Below are positions 53,286-61,756 of a stretch of 64,000 nt of DNA, in pieces. This DNA is from Pedobacter panaciterrae (GTDB lineage Bacteria > Bacteroidota > Bacteroidia > Sphingobacteriales > Sphingobacteriaceae), in the NCBI RefSeq assembly GCF_001636695.1, contig NZ_LGEL01000003.1, positions 1 through 64,000 on the forward strand, in the 5' to 3' direction. Both the position numbers and the translations under genes were made by a program. Numbering within the stretch: position 1 is the first letter of the stretch; each line of letters begins with the position of its first letter. Under the pieces are notes generated by a model. The model was not told the DNA's origin and made no database searches. It was given only the letters and a program-made list of their open reading frames with translations.

Positions 53286-53303
53286 AATATAAAGTAAAAG
53301 CGA

Positions 53304-54143
53304 TTAAGCTCCTAATTGTACACGTTTAAATGCAGTAACAGTTAAACCGTTAGCTGTATCATTTAAGAATTTACGAACATCTTTAGATGAATCTTTAACA
53401 AATTCCTGGTTCAATAAAGTACTGTCTTTGTAGAATTTATTCAATTTACCAGCAGCAATTTTTTCTACCATTTCTTCAGGCTTACCTTCAGCACGGATTT
53501 GCTCTTTAGCGATTTCCGTTTCACGCTCAATAGTAGTAGCATCAACATCAGCTTTATCTAAAGCAACCGGGTTCATAGCAGCAATTTGCATTGCAACGTC
53601 TTTACCAGCTTCGTCAACACCAGCAACAGTTTGGTTTAAAGCAACCAAAACACCTAAACGGTAGTTACCGTGGATGTAAGGAACAACTTTCTCACCTGAT
53701 ACTGTTTCAAATTTAGAGATACCGATTTTCTCACCGATTTTACCAGTGTTTTCGATAATGATATCAGAAATTTTCTGACCATCAATTTCTAAAGATAAAA
53801 GCTCTTCTAAAGAAGCAGGGTTTTTATCGATAGCCAAATCAGTAAATTTATTAGCCAAAGCAACGAAATCAGCATTTTTAGCAACAAAGTCAGTTTCGCA
53901 GTTTAATTCAACAACAACACCACGTTTGCCATCAGCTGTAGCTTTAGCAATAACAACTCCTTCGTTAGAATCACGATCCTGACGTGAAGCTGCTACTTTA
54001 GCACCTTTTTTACGTAAGTAATCAACCGCAGCTTCGAAATCACCGTTAGCTTCGATTAATGCTTTTTTGCAGTCCATCATACCAGCACCGGTTTGTTGGC
54101 GCAATTTGTTTACATCTGCTGCAGAAATTTGTACTGTAGACAT
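53304..54143 (-). CDS. tsf: Elongation factor Ts
   Basis: A 279-residue nucleotide-exchange factor for EF-Tu. It begins with a UBA-like domain (VNKLRQQTGAGMMDCKKALIEANGDFEAAVDYLRKKG) and has the TDFVAKN core. It lies 101 bases after rpsB; a short inverted repeat (GGGTTGTA 54178-54185 / TACAACCC 54222-54229) sits in that gap. Last gene of the operon. Confidence 0.98.
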   Translation of the reverse strand: MSTVQISAADVNKLRQQTGAGMMDCKKALIEANGDFEAAVDYLRKKGAKVAASRQDRDSNEGVVIAKATADGKRGVVVELNCETDFVAKNADFVALANKFTDLAIDKNPASLEELLSLEIDGQKISDIIIENTGKIGEKIGISKFETVSGEKVVPYIHGNYRLGVLVALNQTVAGVDEAGKDVAMQIAAMNPVALDKADVDATTIERETEIAKEQIRAEGKPEEMVEKIAAGKLNKFYKDSTLLNQEFVKDSSKDVRKFLNDTANGLTVTAFKRVQLGA

Positions 54144-54244
54144 TTTATTTCCTTTTTAAGTTATTATCAAAAATTATGGGTTGTACGTGATAGTTGTAAG
54201 TAAAACCTCCAACGCACAGCATACAACCCAAATTATATTATTAA

Positions 54245-55075
54245 TTAAGCTTCTTCGCTTGTACCTTCTTCGGTTTCAGCTTCGCTACTTACTTTTTTTC
54301 TTCTTGCACCAGGAGCAGCAGCTTCAGGAGCATCAGCAGCAGCTTTAGCAGCTACAGCTTCTTTTTCAGTTTCCTCGTCTTTTTCACGTTTGCGCTCATC
54401 TAAACCTTCTTCAATTGCTTTGATGATAACATCAGTAATTAAAGAGATAGATTTAGTTGCATCATCATTCGCTGGAATTGGGAAATCGATGTTTGAAGGA
54501 TCAGAGTTAGTATCAACCATTGCAAAAGTTGGAATGTTCAATTTCAACGCTTCGCTAACAGCGATGTGCTCTTTTTTAACGTCAATTAAAAAGATAGCAG
54601 CTGGTAAACGGTTTAAATCCGCGATACCACCTAATAAGCTTTCTAATTTAATACGCTCACGCTGAATCATTAAACGCTCCTTTTTAGAAAGGATTGAATA
54701 AGTACCGTCTTTAGTCATTTTATCGATGGTAACCATCTTTTTGATTGACTTACGTACGGTAGCAAAGTTAGTTAACATACCACCCAACCAACGCTCAGTT
54801 ACGAAAGGCATGTTTACTTTTTTTGCTTGCTCAGCAACAATTTCTTTAGCTTGTTTCTTAGTTGCTACGAAAAGAATCTTACGACCAGATTTAACGATCT
54901 GTTTGATTGCTGAAGCAGCTTCTTCAGTTTTAGTTAAAGTTTTATTTAAATCTATAATGTGGATACCATTGCGCTCCATGAAAATGTAAGGCGCCATTTT
55001 TGGGTTCCATTTACGGGTAAGGTGACCAAAGTGTACACCTGCATCCAATAAGTCTTGATATGTAGTTCTTGCCAT
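54245..55075 (-). CDS. rpsB: 30S ribosomal protein S2
   Basis: A 276-residue protein beginning MARTTYQDLLDAGVHFGHLTRKWNPKM, with RWLGGMLTNFATVRKS and PTFAMVDTNSDP. The last 45 residues are an Ala/Glu/Lys-rich extension not found in E. coli S2. It follows rpsI by 18 bases. Confidence 0.98.
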   Translation of the reverse strand: MARTTYQDLLDAGVHFGHLTRKWNPKMAPYIFMERNGIHIIDLNKTLTKTEEAASAIKQIVKSGRKILFVATKKQAKEIVAEQAKKVNMPFVTERWLGGMLTNFATVRKSIKKMVTIDKMTKDGTYSILSKKERLMIQRERIKLESLLGGIADLNRLPAAIFLIDVKKEHIAVSEALKLNIPTFAMVDTNSDPSNIDFPIPANDDATKSISLITDVIIKAIEEGLDERKREKDEETEKEAVAAKAAADAPEAAAPGARRKKVSSEAETEEGTSEEA

Positions 55076-55093
55076 TGTTTTGTCTCCTTAAGA

Positions 55094-55480
55094 TTAACGT
55101 TTACTGAATTGGAATTTCTTACGTGCTTTTTTACGTCCTGGTTTCTTACGTTCAACCATACGCATATCACGGGTCATTAACCCTTTAGCACGTAATGCTG
55201 GCTTTTTCTCAGCATCTAATTCAACAATAGCTTTAGCGATAGCTAAACGAACTGCTTCTGCTTGACCTTTAACACCTCCACCAGCTACGTTTACATTTAC
55301 ATCATACTGACCAACCAGTTCAGAAACTTCGAACGATTGGTTAACGATGTATTGTAATGGTAACGTTGGGAAATATACTTTATGGTCTTTACCATTTACG
55401 GTAATAGTGCCGTTGCCTTCTTTTAAATAGATACGTGCAACAGCTGTTTTTCTTCTTCCTGAAGTGTTTGTAACTGACAT
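55094..55480 (-). CDS. rpsI: 30S ribosomal protein S9
   Basis: A 128-residue protein: NTSGRRKTAVARIYLKEGNG at the start, VAGGGVKGQAEAVRLAIAKA in the middle, and the conserved basic C-terminal end KKPGRKKARKKFQFSKR that reaches the P-site tRNA. It lies 11 bases after rplM. Confidence 0.98.
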   Translation of the reverse strand: MSVTNTSGRRKTAVARIYLKEGNGTITVNGKDHKVYFPTLPLQYIVNQSFEVSELVGQYDVNVNVAGGGVKGQAEAVRLAIAKAIVELDAEKKPALRAKGLMTRDMRMVERKKPGRKKARKKFQFSKR

Positions 55481-55491
55481 TTCTTCTTTAA

Positions 55492-55935
55492 TTAAAGTTT
55501 AATGGTTTTTGGTGATTGTGCCTCGTGCGGATGCTCTGAACCTGCGTAAACATATAAGTTGGTGTATAATTTAGCACCAAGTTTAGTTTTAGGTAACATA
55601 CCACGAACAGCTTTCTCGATAACACGTTTTGGGTGTTTAGCCATTAACTCTTTTGGAGAAATGAAACGCTGACCACCTGGGTATCCGGTGTAAGAAGTAT
55701 AAATTTTCTCTGAAAATTTATTTCCGGTCAACTTAACCTTGTCTGCATTAATAACGATAACGTTATCACCGCAGTCTACGTGTGGGGTATACTCAGGCTT
55801 GTTTTTACCACGGATGATCATTGCGATCTTCGATGACAAGCGCCCCAAAATCTCGCCTTGTGCGTCAACAACAACCCACTGTTTGTTAACAGTTTTTGCA
55901 TTGGCAGAGACAGTTTTGTAACTTAACGTATTCAC
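55492..55935 (-). CDS. rplM: 50S ribosomal protein L13
   Basis: A 147-residue protein with WVVVDAQGEILGRLSSKIAM, DNVIVINADKVKLTGNK and YTGYPGGQ. First gene of rplM-rpsI-rpsB-tsf. Promoter of textbook form lies about 60 bases upstream, and its leader starts with a small hairpin. Confidence 0.98.
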   Translation of the reverse strand: MNTLSYKTVSANAKTVNKQWVVVDAQGEILGRLSSKIAMIIRGKNKPEYTPHVDCGDNVIVINADKVKLTGNKFSEKIYTSYTGYPGGQRFISPKELMAKHPKRVIEKAVRGMLPKTKLGAKLYTNLYVYAGSEHPHEAQSPKTIKL

Positions 55936-55972
55936 TTGCTTGTATTTAATTTGTTTAACAATTATTTATTCC

Positions 55973-56021
55973 CCCTAAATTTTAGGGACTGCAAAGATAG
56001 TGTAATATCTTTAATTGTCAA
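55973..56021 (-). promoter_or_regulatory. Promoter and leader hairpin of the rplM operon
   Basis: On the minus strand TTG (56021-56019), 19 bases, then TATCTTTG (55999-55992), an excellent match to the Bacteroidota consensus. Just after the expected start point the leader can form CCCTAAA / TTTAGGG (55987-55973). The latter may be a 5' stabilising stem or part of an autoregulatory site; not shown. Confidence 0.7.
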
Positions 56022-56173
56022 ATAGTTGAAGAAATATTATTAGAATAATAACAGCAAACACACAGCACCAAAAAATTTTAAGCAATGTTTAGGCAATCTT
56101 TACACAAAGTTTATACAATCAAAAACCGTTTAAACCCTGTTTTGTAATTGTACAATTAAAGTTCGGTCTGGCT

Positions 56174-56944
56174 TTATCTTACAGACCTGTAACCCAGTTC
56201 AGCGCCACCACTAACAGGCAAAATTGTTCCGGTAATAAACCTGGCTTTTTCCGAAAGCAGAAATACACAGGCGTCAGCAATCACATCTCCCTCAGGGCAA
56301 TAACCAAGTGGATGTATATCGTCAAGATATTGTTCTATCGATGCCGGATTCGGCTGTTCTTTACTCCACTGTCGCAACATTGGAGTCCACACCCCGGCCG
56401 GCAGCACTGCATTTACCCGTATTTTATATTGTGCATAATCGAGCGCCATAGATTTAGTGAGCGTATTCATTGCACCTTTAGTTGCAGTGTAAGCTGCATG
56501 GTTTTCCTGACCGATTTCTCCAACAAGACTACTCGTATTTAAAATGCTCCCTTTAGATCTCTTTAATGCTTCAAATCCAAACCTCGTTGTATAGAGTATA
56601 CTTTTCAAGTTCACGTTCATTAAGTTCTCCCACTCCTCATCACTGGTTTCATGCAAAGGTTTAGATGGCGAGGCAATACCTGCATTATTATGTATTGCGT
56701 CTAATTTCCCATAGCGGGCTATAACTTTTACAATTGCCATTTCAACATCTGCTGCCTTTGATACATCGCATACAACACCAAGATGCGCTGAACCTAATTG
56801 CCTTACAGCCTCTTCAACAGGTTGAGGCGAAGATGCCGCAACAACTACATTAGCTCCGGCTTCAGCATAAGCCTTTGCACACTCCAAACCAATCCCCGCT
56901 GAACCTCCAGTGAGGAAAATAACTTTACCGGATAATAATTGCAT
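56174..56944 (-). CDS. Short-chain dehydrogenase/reductase, probable 2-keto-3-deoxy-L-fuconate dehydrogenase
   Basis: A 256-residue Rossmann enzyme: VIFLTGGSAGIGLECA (NAD(P) loop TGGSAGIG), NNAG at HNNAGIASP, catalytic Ser in NTSSLVGE, YTATKGAMN with the Tyr-x-x-x-Lys pair. The start at 56944 (MQLLSGK) is chosen since an upstream ATG would run into the next gene. The operon contains an L-fuconate dehydratase, so oxidation of the dehydratase product is the likely step; the SDR family is too broad to prove this. Confidence 0.82.
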   Translation of the reverse strand: MQLLSGKVIFLTGGSAGIGLECAKAYAEAGANVVVAASSPQPVEEAVRQLGSAHLGVVCDVSKAADVEMAIVKVIARYGKLDAIHNNAGIASPSKPLHETSDEEWENLMNVNLKSILYTTRFGFEALKRSKGSILNTSSLVGEIGQENHAAYTATKGAMNTLTKSMALDYAQYKIRVNAVLPAGVWTPMLRQWSKEQPNPASIEQYLDDIHPLGYCPEGDVIADACVFLLSEKARFITGTILPVSGGAELGYRSVR

Positions 56945-56967
56945 ATTCAATATTTTTCTATAAAATC

Positions 56968-57384
56968 TTAATTTGTATGGAAAACCTGTTCCATATCTGT
57001 CCATATTTGCTTTTTAGCCGCCGCTTCAGGTAAGGGCTGCTGGCAAGGGTCAGTTTCTTTCCACCATCGTTGGGTTTCCGGATCATCGGCCATCTTCTTC
57101 ATATCAGCATCCATATCTACACCGGTATATTCAAAATAGCTGAACAAATAATATGCATCACCTAACTTTTGCAGGTAGATTGAGTAATTCCTGATGTTGC
57201 ATTCTTTTATTTTTTTCAAAACGGACGGCCATGCATTAGCATGTAATTGCTTATAATAATCCAGCTTTTCTGGTTTTAAACCTGTTATAGAAGCGAATCG
57301 CTTAACATCAACCGGTTTGGTTTTTTCTTTACATCCGGACAGAAAAAAGCCGGCAAAGAACACAATGAGAATAAATCTTTTCAT
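56968..57384 (-). CDS. L-rhamnose/L-fucose mutarotase-family lipoprotein
   Basis: A 138-residue protein: signal MKRFILIVFFAGFFLSG-C (lipid Cys at residue 18), then a ferredoxin-like mutarotase domain (RFASITGLKPEKLDYYKQLHANAWPSVLKKIKECNIRNYSIYL, DPETQRWWKETDPCQQPL). Family members interconvert the anomers of L-rhamnose or L-fucose in the cytoplasm; the lipobox here puts it outside the inner membrane. Between a sugar symporter and the SDR gene, it would prepare the sugar for uptake or oxidation. The fucose preference follows from the neighbouring fuconate dehydratase. Confidence 0.85.
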   Translation of the reverse strand: MKRFILIVFFAGFFLSGCKEKTKPVDVKRFASITGLKPEKLDYYKQLHANAWPSVLKKIKECNIRNYSIYLQKLGDAYYLFSYFEYTGVDMDADMKKMADDPETQRWWKETDPCQQPLPEAAAKKQIWTDMEQVFHTN

Positions 57385-57385
57385 T

Positions 57386-59029
57386 TTATCTGAATATAAA
57401 GTACAGTACACCCGTCACCAATAAAAGTAATCCCGAAAGCACTTTATAATTTCCTAATCCCTTCCAGGCTGGTCCCTGCAAAGGCTCCAATGGTGATTTC
57501 CAATAAAGCTCAGCACTCTCTTTAGTATGTTGCACAGGATAGACATAAGAGAAACTTACCTGAATGATAACACATGTACAGAAAAGGTAAAATGCCATCA
57601 TCATAAATGGTATATGGCCAATTAGGGATTCAGGAAATATCTTGTTAACGGCGAATACCACTACCCCCAGCACAGAACCAATCCATAAGGTTAGTTTTGC
57701 TGATTGGGCAGATGCCCCTTTCCAAAATACGCCCAGTAAAAACACACAGGTTATTGGTGGTGCAATGTGAGCTATGATATCATTAATACCACTAAATATA
57801 CTTTCATACTTATTTAATAATGGTAACAACCCTAATGAAAATACCAGAGCAATACCTGCTACTATTTTACCTATCCTGATCAATTGTTTATCTGATGCTT
57901 CGGGGCGATAACGCTGATACATATCGTAACTCACCATTGTTGAAATGGAATTTAACGCCCCCGAAACCTGACTCATCAGGCCGGATAAAAGAGCCGCCAC
58001 TAAAACACCAATCAATCCTGAAGGCAGCAGCTGAGTGATCATCAGCGTATAAATACCTTTTGAGTTTACATTTCCTTTATCATCAACACCTAAACTACTT
58101 ACATCCAAATGTCCCGTTTGCACCAAAGTATATGCAAACAACCCTGGCAGCACGAAAATAAAAACAGGTAAAATTTTTATAAATCCACAAAATAAAGGGC
58201 CTACTCTTGCATGATTTTCATCTTTAGCACCAAGCACACGCTGCACAATGGTTTGGTCTGCACACCAATACCAAATACCTAAAATAGGATAACCCAAAAA
58301 CACAGTATACCATGGCATACCACTGCTATCGCCATGCGGACGAAGCATTGAAAGCTTATCCATCTCACCTTTGCTTTTCAGTACTTCTGTCATTGGTTCC
58401 CAGCCGCCCATTTTATTAAAGGCAGCGTAGCTGATAATAAAGGCCCCTGCAAGCAAAACAACTGTTTGAATAGACTCTGTTACAACAACAGCTTTTAGTC
58501 CGCCTATAATGGTATAAATAGCCGTGATCACACAAATTACAATCACGCTTACATACATGTTCAGTCCAAACAGTGTTTTCAGCACAATACCTCCTGCCAG
58601 CATAGAGAATGCGATATGGATAATTATTGCTGACACCACTGAAATGACAGCCAGCCAATCACGACTGGAACGGTCATATCGCTTTTCCAGAAAATCAGGC
58701 AGGGTAGCAACGCCCGACTTAATATAAAATGGAACAAAAAACAGCGACAGCAGTATAAGTGTAAAAGCTGCCATCCATTCAAAATTACCATTAAGCAAAC
58801 CACTATCAAACCCGCTTTGCGCCAAGCTAACCAAATGAACGGTAGAAATATTTGTAGCAAATAGCGCCAATCCTATTGCAGGCCATTTTAAAGTTTTACC
58901 GGCCAAAAAATACTCTCCGGCGGCATTCGCTTTGCTTTTACGCCGGTGACTGATTCCTGCCCATAATCCTATAGCTAAAATACCGAGTATATACAGGATA
59001 CTAATGCTTAAGTCTAGTGATTTTAACAT
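57386..59029 (-). CDS. Sodium/solute symporter (SSS family), probable L-fucose or sugar-acid carrier
   Basis: A 547-residue permease with about 14 hydrophobic segments. SLDLSISILYILGILAIGLWAG opens the first helix; ATNISTVHLVSLAQSGFDSG is the sodium-site region, and GIWYWCADQTIVQRVLGAKDE is the hallmark of SGLT-type sugar carriers. It lies between the dehydratase and mutarotase genes, nearly touching the latter (one base between stop and start codons). Cargo inferred from context. Confidence 0.88.
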   Translation of the reverse strand: MLKSLDLSISILYILGILAIGLWAGISHRRKSKANAAGEYFLAGKTLKWPAIGLALFATNISTVHLVSLAQSGFDSGLLNGNFEWMAAFTLILLSLFFVPFYIKSGVATLPDFLEKRYDRSSRDWLAVISVVSAIIIHIAFSMLAGGIVLKTLFGLNMYVSVIVICVITAIYTIIGGLKAVVVTESIQTVVLLAGAFIISYAAFNKMGGWEPMTEVLKSKGEMDKLSMLRPHGDSSGMPWYTVFLGYPILGIWYWCADQTIVQRVLGAKDENHARVGPLFCGFIKILPVFIFVLPGLFAYTLVQTGHLDVSSLGVDDKGNVNSKGIYTLMITQLLPSGLIGVLVAALLSGLMSQVSGALNSISTMVSYDMYQRYRPEASDKQLIRIGKIVAGIALVFSLGLLPLLNKYESIFSGINDIIAHIAPPITCVFLLGVFWKGASAQSAKLTLWIGSVLGVVVFAVNKIFPESLIGHIPFMMMAFYLFCTCVIIQVSFSYVYPVQHTKESAELYWKSPLEPLQGPAWKGLGNYKVLSGLLLLVTGVLYFIFR

Positions 59030-59050
59030 TGCTTATATTTTTTCTCAGAT

Positions 59051-60280
59051 TTAATTTAAGGGTTTCAAATCACAGCTGCTACCTGGCTCCATTGGTGTTT
59101 TATAGACTCCGCCTTCTATAATTACCGGATGCAAAAAGTGCTTTTGCAAATGAGGAATGTGCTCCAGAAATAAAGCTTCATGACCTATTGTAATATGATT
59201 AAATAATACCAGGTGCTGATGAAGCTGGCCCATATCACCTACATGTGGAACCACCGGAACACCATATTTACGGCAAAGCAGACTAATGGTGATAAATTCA
59301 CTTACACCACCCACTCTTACTGCATCAACCTGCATAAAACCGGCAGATCCGGTTTGCAAATAATTCTTAAAGATAATCCGGTTTGGCACGTGCTCTCCCA
59401 ATGCAAGTTTGGTTGGAGCAATAGCATCAGCCAGTGTTTTATGCCCAAGTATATCATCCGGATGAGTTGGTTCTTCTATCCAATAAGGATTCATGCCCTG
59501 TAGCTCTTTACATATTTTAAGTGCTTGTGGTAATGTCCACTGCTGATTTGCATCCAGCATTACTTTCACATCATCTCCGGCTACTTCACGCACAATGTGC
59601 GATCTGCGGATATCTCTTTGCGGATCTTTACTCCCCACCTTCAATTTCATGGCAGTAAAACCTTCAGTAATGGCTTTTTTACAATTCTCACGAACCTTCT
59701 CGTCTGTATAATTAAACCATCCTATCGAAGTGTCGTATCCAGGGTAACCCTGGGTAATAATTTGCTTGCGAGCCTCTTTACCGGTCTCATTATCTTTTAA
59801 TAGTTGCAAGGCCTGACTATTGGTAAGTTCGTCTTCTAAATAAGATAGATCTAGCGTATTAACAATTTCCTGCGGAGATAAATCACTTAGCAATTTCCAA
59901 AGAGGTACGCCCCTTTTTTTAGCCCAAAGATCATAACAGGCATTAGTAACAGAAGCCAGCGCCAAATGAACTATACCTTTGTGTGGCCCAAGCCAACGAA
60001 ATTGCTGCTCATTAGATAATTGATTAAATACACTTCCAAAATCAGACATTAATTGTTCAATATCTCTTCCTTTAAGCTGCTCTGCGTAAAACCGTGCAGC
60101 TTTGCATACAAGGTCATTCCCTTCGCCAAGAGTAAATGCAAAACCTGTCCCTACTAAACCACTGTCATCAACCAGATTGGTTACTGCATAAGAATATATG
60201 GGATCACGATGAATAGCATCACTGCCTGCACCCTTGGCTAGCGGAAATCTTGCATCCTGTATATTTATACTTTTAATCAT
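59051..60280 (-). CDS. L-fuconate dehydratase (enolase superfamily)
   Basis: A 409-residue enzyme of the mandelate-racemase group. FTAMKLKVGS carries the KxK pair, VMLDANQQW and WIEEPTHPDD supply metal ligands, and VPVVPHVGDMGQLHQHL supplies the catalytic His. The N-terminal stretch DIQDARFPLAKGAGSDAIHRDPIYSYAV is characteristic of L-fuconate dehydratases. It removes water from L-fuconate to give 2-keto-3-deoxy-L-fuconate. First gene of the operon with symporter, mutarotase and SDR. Confidence 0.9.
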   Translation of the reverse strand: MIKSINIQDARFPLAKGAGSDAIHRDPIYSYAVTNLVDDSGLVGTGFAFTLGEGNDLVCKAARFYAEQLKGRDIEQLMSDFGSVFNQLSNEQQFRWLGPHKGIVHLALASVTNACYDLWAKKRGVPLWKLLSDLSPQEIVNTLDLSYLEDELTNSQALQLLKDNETGKEARKQIITQGYPGYDTSIGWFNYTDEKVRENCKKAITEGFTAMKLKVGSKDPQRDIRRSHIVREVAGDDVKVMLDANQQWTLPQALKICKELQGMNPYWIEEPTHPDDILGHKTLADAIAPTKLALGEHVPNRIIFKNYLQTGSAGFMQVDAVRVGGVSEFITISLLCRKYGVPVVPHVGDMGQLHQHLVLFNHITIGHEALFLEHIPHLQKHFLHPVIIEGGVYKTPMEPGSSCDLKPLN

Positions 60281-60398
60281 AAATCTAAATTAGGGTCTTA
60301 GCTTGCTCCAAACAATGAATTATACTTCTGTTTTGATGAATTATTCTATTACTTCAAATAATTCTTCATACTGCTGTTTATAATAAGTCTAAATAACT

Positions 60399-60406
60399 TA
60401 TATTTG
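60399..60406 (+). promoter_or_regulatory. Predicted -7 element of the ECF sigma gene
   Basis: TATATTTG followed by CCC, 25 bases before the TTG start at 60432. It is of the housekeeping type and differs from the ECF-type motif downstream. No TTG at -33. Confidence 0.4.
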
Positions 60407-60431
60407 CCCGAAACCGCAAAACGTTAGGGCA

Positions 60432-60977
60432 TTGTCAGACAGAGAAAATACAGATTACTACACCAATCCTCTCCGGATCGACGAACAAACGTTCGAAACC
60501 GTATATAATCTGTATTGGGAAAAAGTTTATGCCATCTGTTACAATAATATCCGTGAAATAGAACCTGCAAAGGAGATGGTCCAGGATATTTTTAAATCAC
60601 TTTGGGAACGGCGCCATGAGCTTGAACTCGAAAAAGTAAGTAACTATCTGATCAGATCCGCTAAGTTTAAAACATTCGAATACATCAGAAATAAAGTTAG
60701 CAGACAGAAGCATGTAACTATCAAAATGCAATATTCATGTCCATCAAGCAATTGTACCGAAGAGCATGTTTTATTTAACAACCTTAAAGAAAAGGTAAAT
60801 ATCCTTGTTGATACACTGCCATGTCAATGCAAAAGAGTTTACAAGATGAGTCGTGAACAAGGGCTTAGCAATAAAGAGATTGCCTCTGCCCTTTTGATAA
60901 CAGAGCGTGCAGTAGAATACCATATTACGAAAGCAATGAGCGTGCTTAAAATTAAACTGGCTCCCTTTAATAATTAA
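60432..60977 (+). CDS. ECF sigma factor of the FecI/Bacteroidota type
   Basis: A 181-residue RNA polymerase sigma factor. It starts with TTG (MSDRENTDYYTNPLRIDEQT). Region 2 is FETVYNLYWEKVYAICYNNIREIEPAKEMVQDIFKSLWERRHEL, and region 4 is LPCQCKRVYKMSREQGLSNKEIASALLITERAVEYHITKAMSVLK, a helix-turn-helix for the -35 box. An unusual CPSSNCTEEHVLFN linker with two cysteines, and CQC before region 4, might bind a metal or respond to redox state. It precedes a short anti-sigma gene and a TonB receptor. Confidence 0.92.
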   Translation: MSDRENTDYYTNPLRIDEQTFETVYNLYWEKVYAICYNNIREIEPAKEMVQDIFKSLWERRHELELEKVSNYLIRSAKFKTFEYIRNKVSRQKHVTIKMQYSCPSSNCTEEHVLFNNLKEKVNILVDTLPCQCKRVYKMSREQGLSNKEIASALLITERAVEYHITKAMSVLKIKLAPFNN

Positions 60978-60993
60978 TTTTCAACAAGACCTA

Positions 60994-61021
60994 CGGGAAT
61001 TACGGGGTTATGCTACTTACA
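60994..61021 (+). promoter_or_regulatory. Predicted ECF-sigma target promoter, copy 1 (anti-sigma gene)
   Basis: CGGGAA, six bases, then GGTTATGCTACTTACA. The same two blocks with identical spacing occur at 63042-63069. It lies between the sigma and anti-sigma genes, 75 bases before the ATG at 61097. The GGGAA block resembles the GGAA core of ECF -35 boxes. Confidence 0.7.
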
Positions 61022-61096
61022 TTTAAAGCGGTAATTTTATATATGTTTGTATTACTTTTACCAAAAGACCTATAGTTAGGTAACTGTAAAGCCATT

Positions 61097-61738
61097 ATGA
61101 ATATCAATCAAGACCTGATAGAGAGATACCATAGAGATGAGTGCACCAAAGAGGAACGCAAGGAGGTAGAGGATTGGCTGTTTGCTGAGGATTTTGCAGA
61201 AGAACTTGACCTTCCAATTAGCGAGAGCAAGGCCGAACACAAGGCATCTATGTGGAATGAAATAGCACCAACACCTGCTAAAGAATACATTAACAAAAGC
61301 CATTCTTTCTTGTTTTGGAGGGGAGCAATTGCTGCCTCAATAGTTTTAGGATTAATAGGCTTTGGTTTTTATCAATTTACATTAAAAACTAAAAATGATT
61401 CTCCTCAATTCGTATCCATAGATAATACTTCTGCAATAAACGTTAGGCATCTTGATTCAAAAGGTTATAACATATCCGTTGGTCCAAATACGTTTGCGAA
61501 AATAAATTACGCAACAGATTCCGTAGATCTTTCAGGCAGTATGTTGATCTCTCCGAAAAAAGATGTTGAGCTCATATTTAAAGGAAATAATAAAAAAATA
61601 TCTTTAAAAATGGGACAAACGTATATCATCCTTAATGGCAAAACGAACGAAGACAACTTCATTGTAGTTAGTGAAAGAAACCTGATGGACCTGCCCCCTG
61701 TATTACAAAAACAAATTATAAATCAATTCAGCATTTAA
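61097..61738 (+). CDS. Short FecR-like anti-sigma factor
   Basis: A 213-residue membrane protein. Residues 1-70 form a cytosolic sigma-binding region (DLIERYHRDECTKEERKEVEDWLFAED), residues 75-95 are one membrane helix (FLFWRGAIAASIVLGLIGFGFYQ), and 118 residues face the periplasm. FecR proteins normally have about 330 residues with a long FecR domain; here only a shorter beta-rich piece is present (ISVGPNTFAKINYATDSVDLSGSMLISPKKDVELIFKG). It follows the sigma gene and has its own ECF-type promoter. Anti-sigma activity is an inference. Confidence 0.8.
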   Translation: MNINQDLIERYHRDECTKEERKEVEDWLFAEDFAEELDLPISESKAEHKASMWNEIAPTPAKEYINKSHSFLFWRGAIAASIVLGLIGFGFYQFTLKTKNDSPQFVSIDNTSAINVRHLDSKGYNISVGPNTFAKINYATDSVDLSGSMLISPKKDVELIFKGNNKKISLKMGQTYIILNGKTNEDNFIVVSERNLMDLPPVLQKQIINQFSI

Positions 61739-61756
61739 TCAAACCCTAAATCATCC

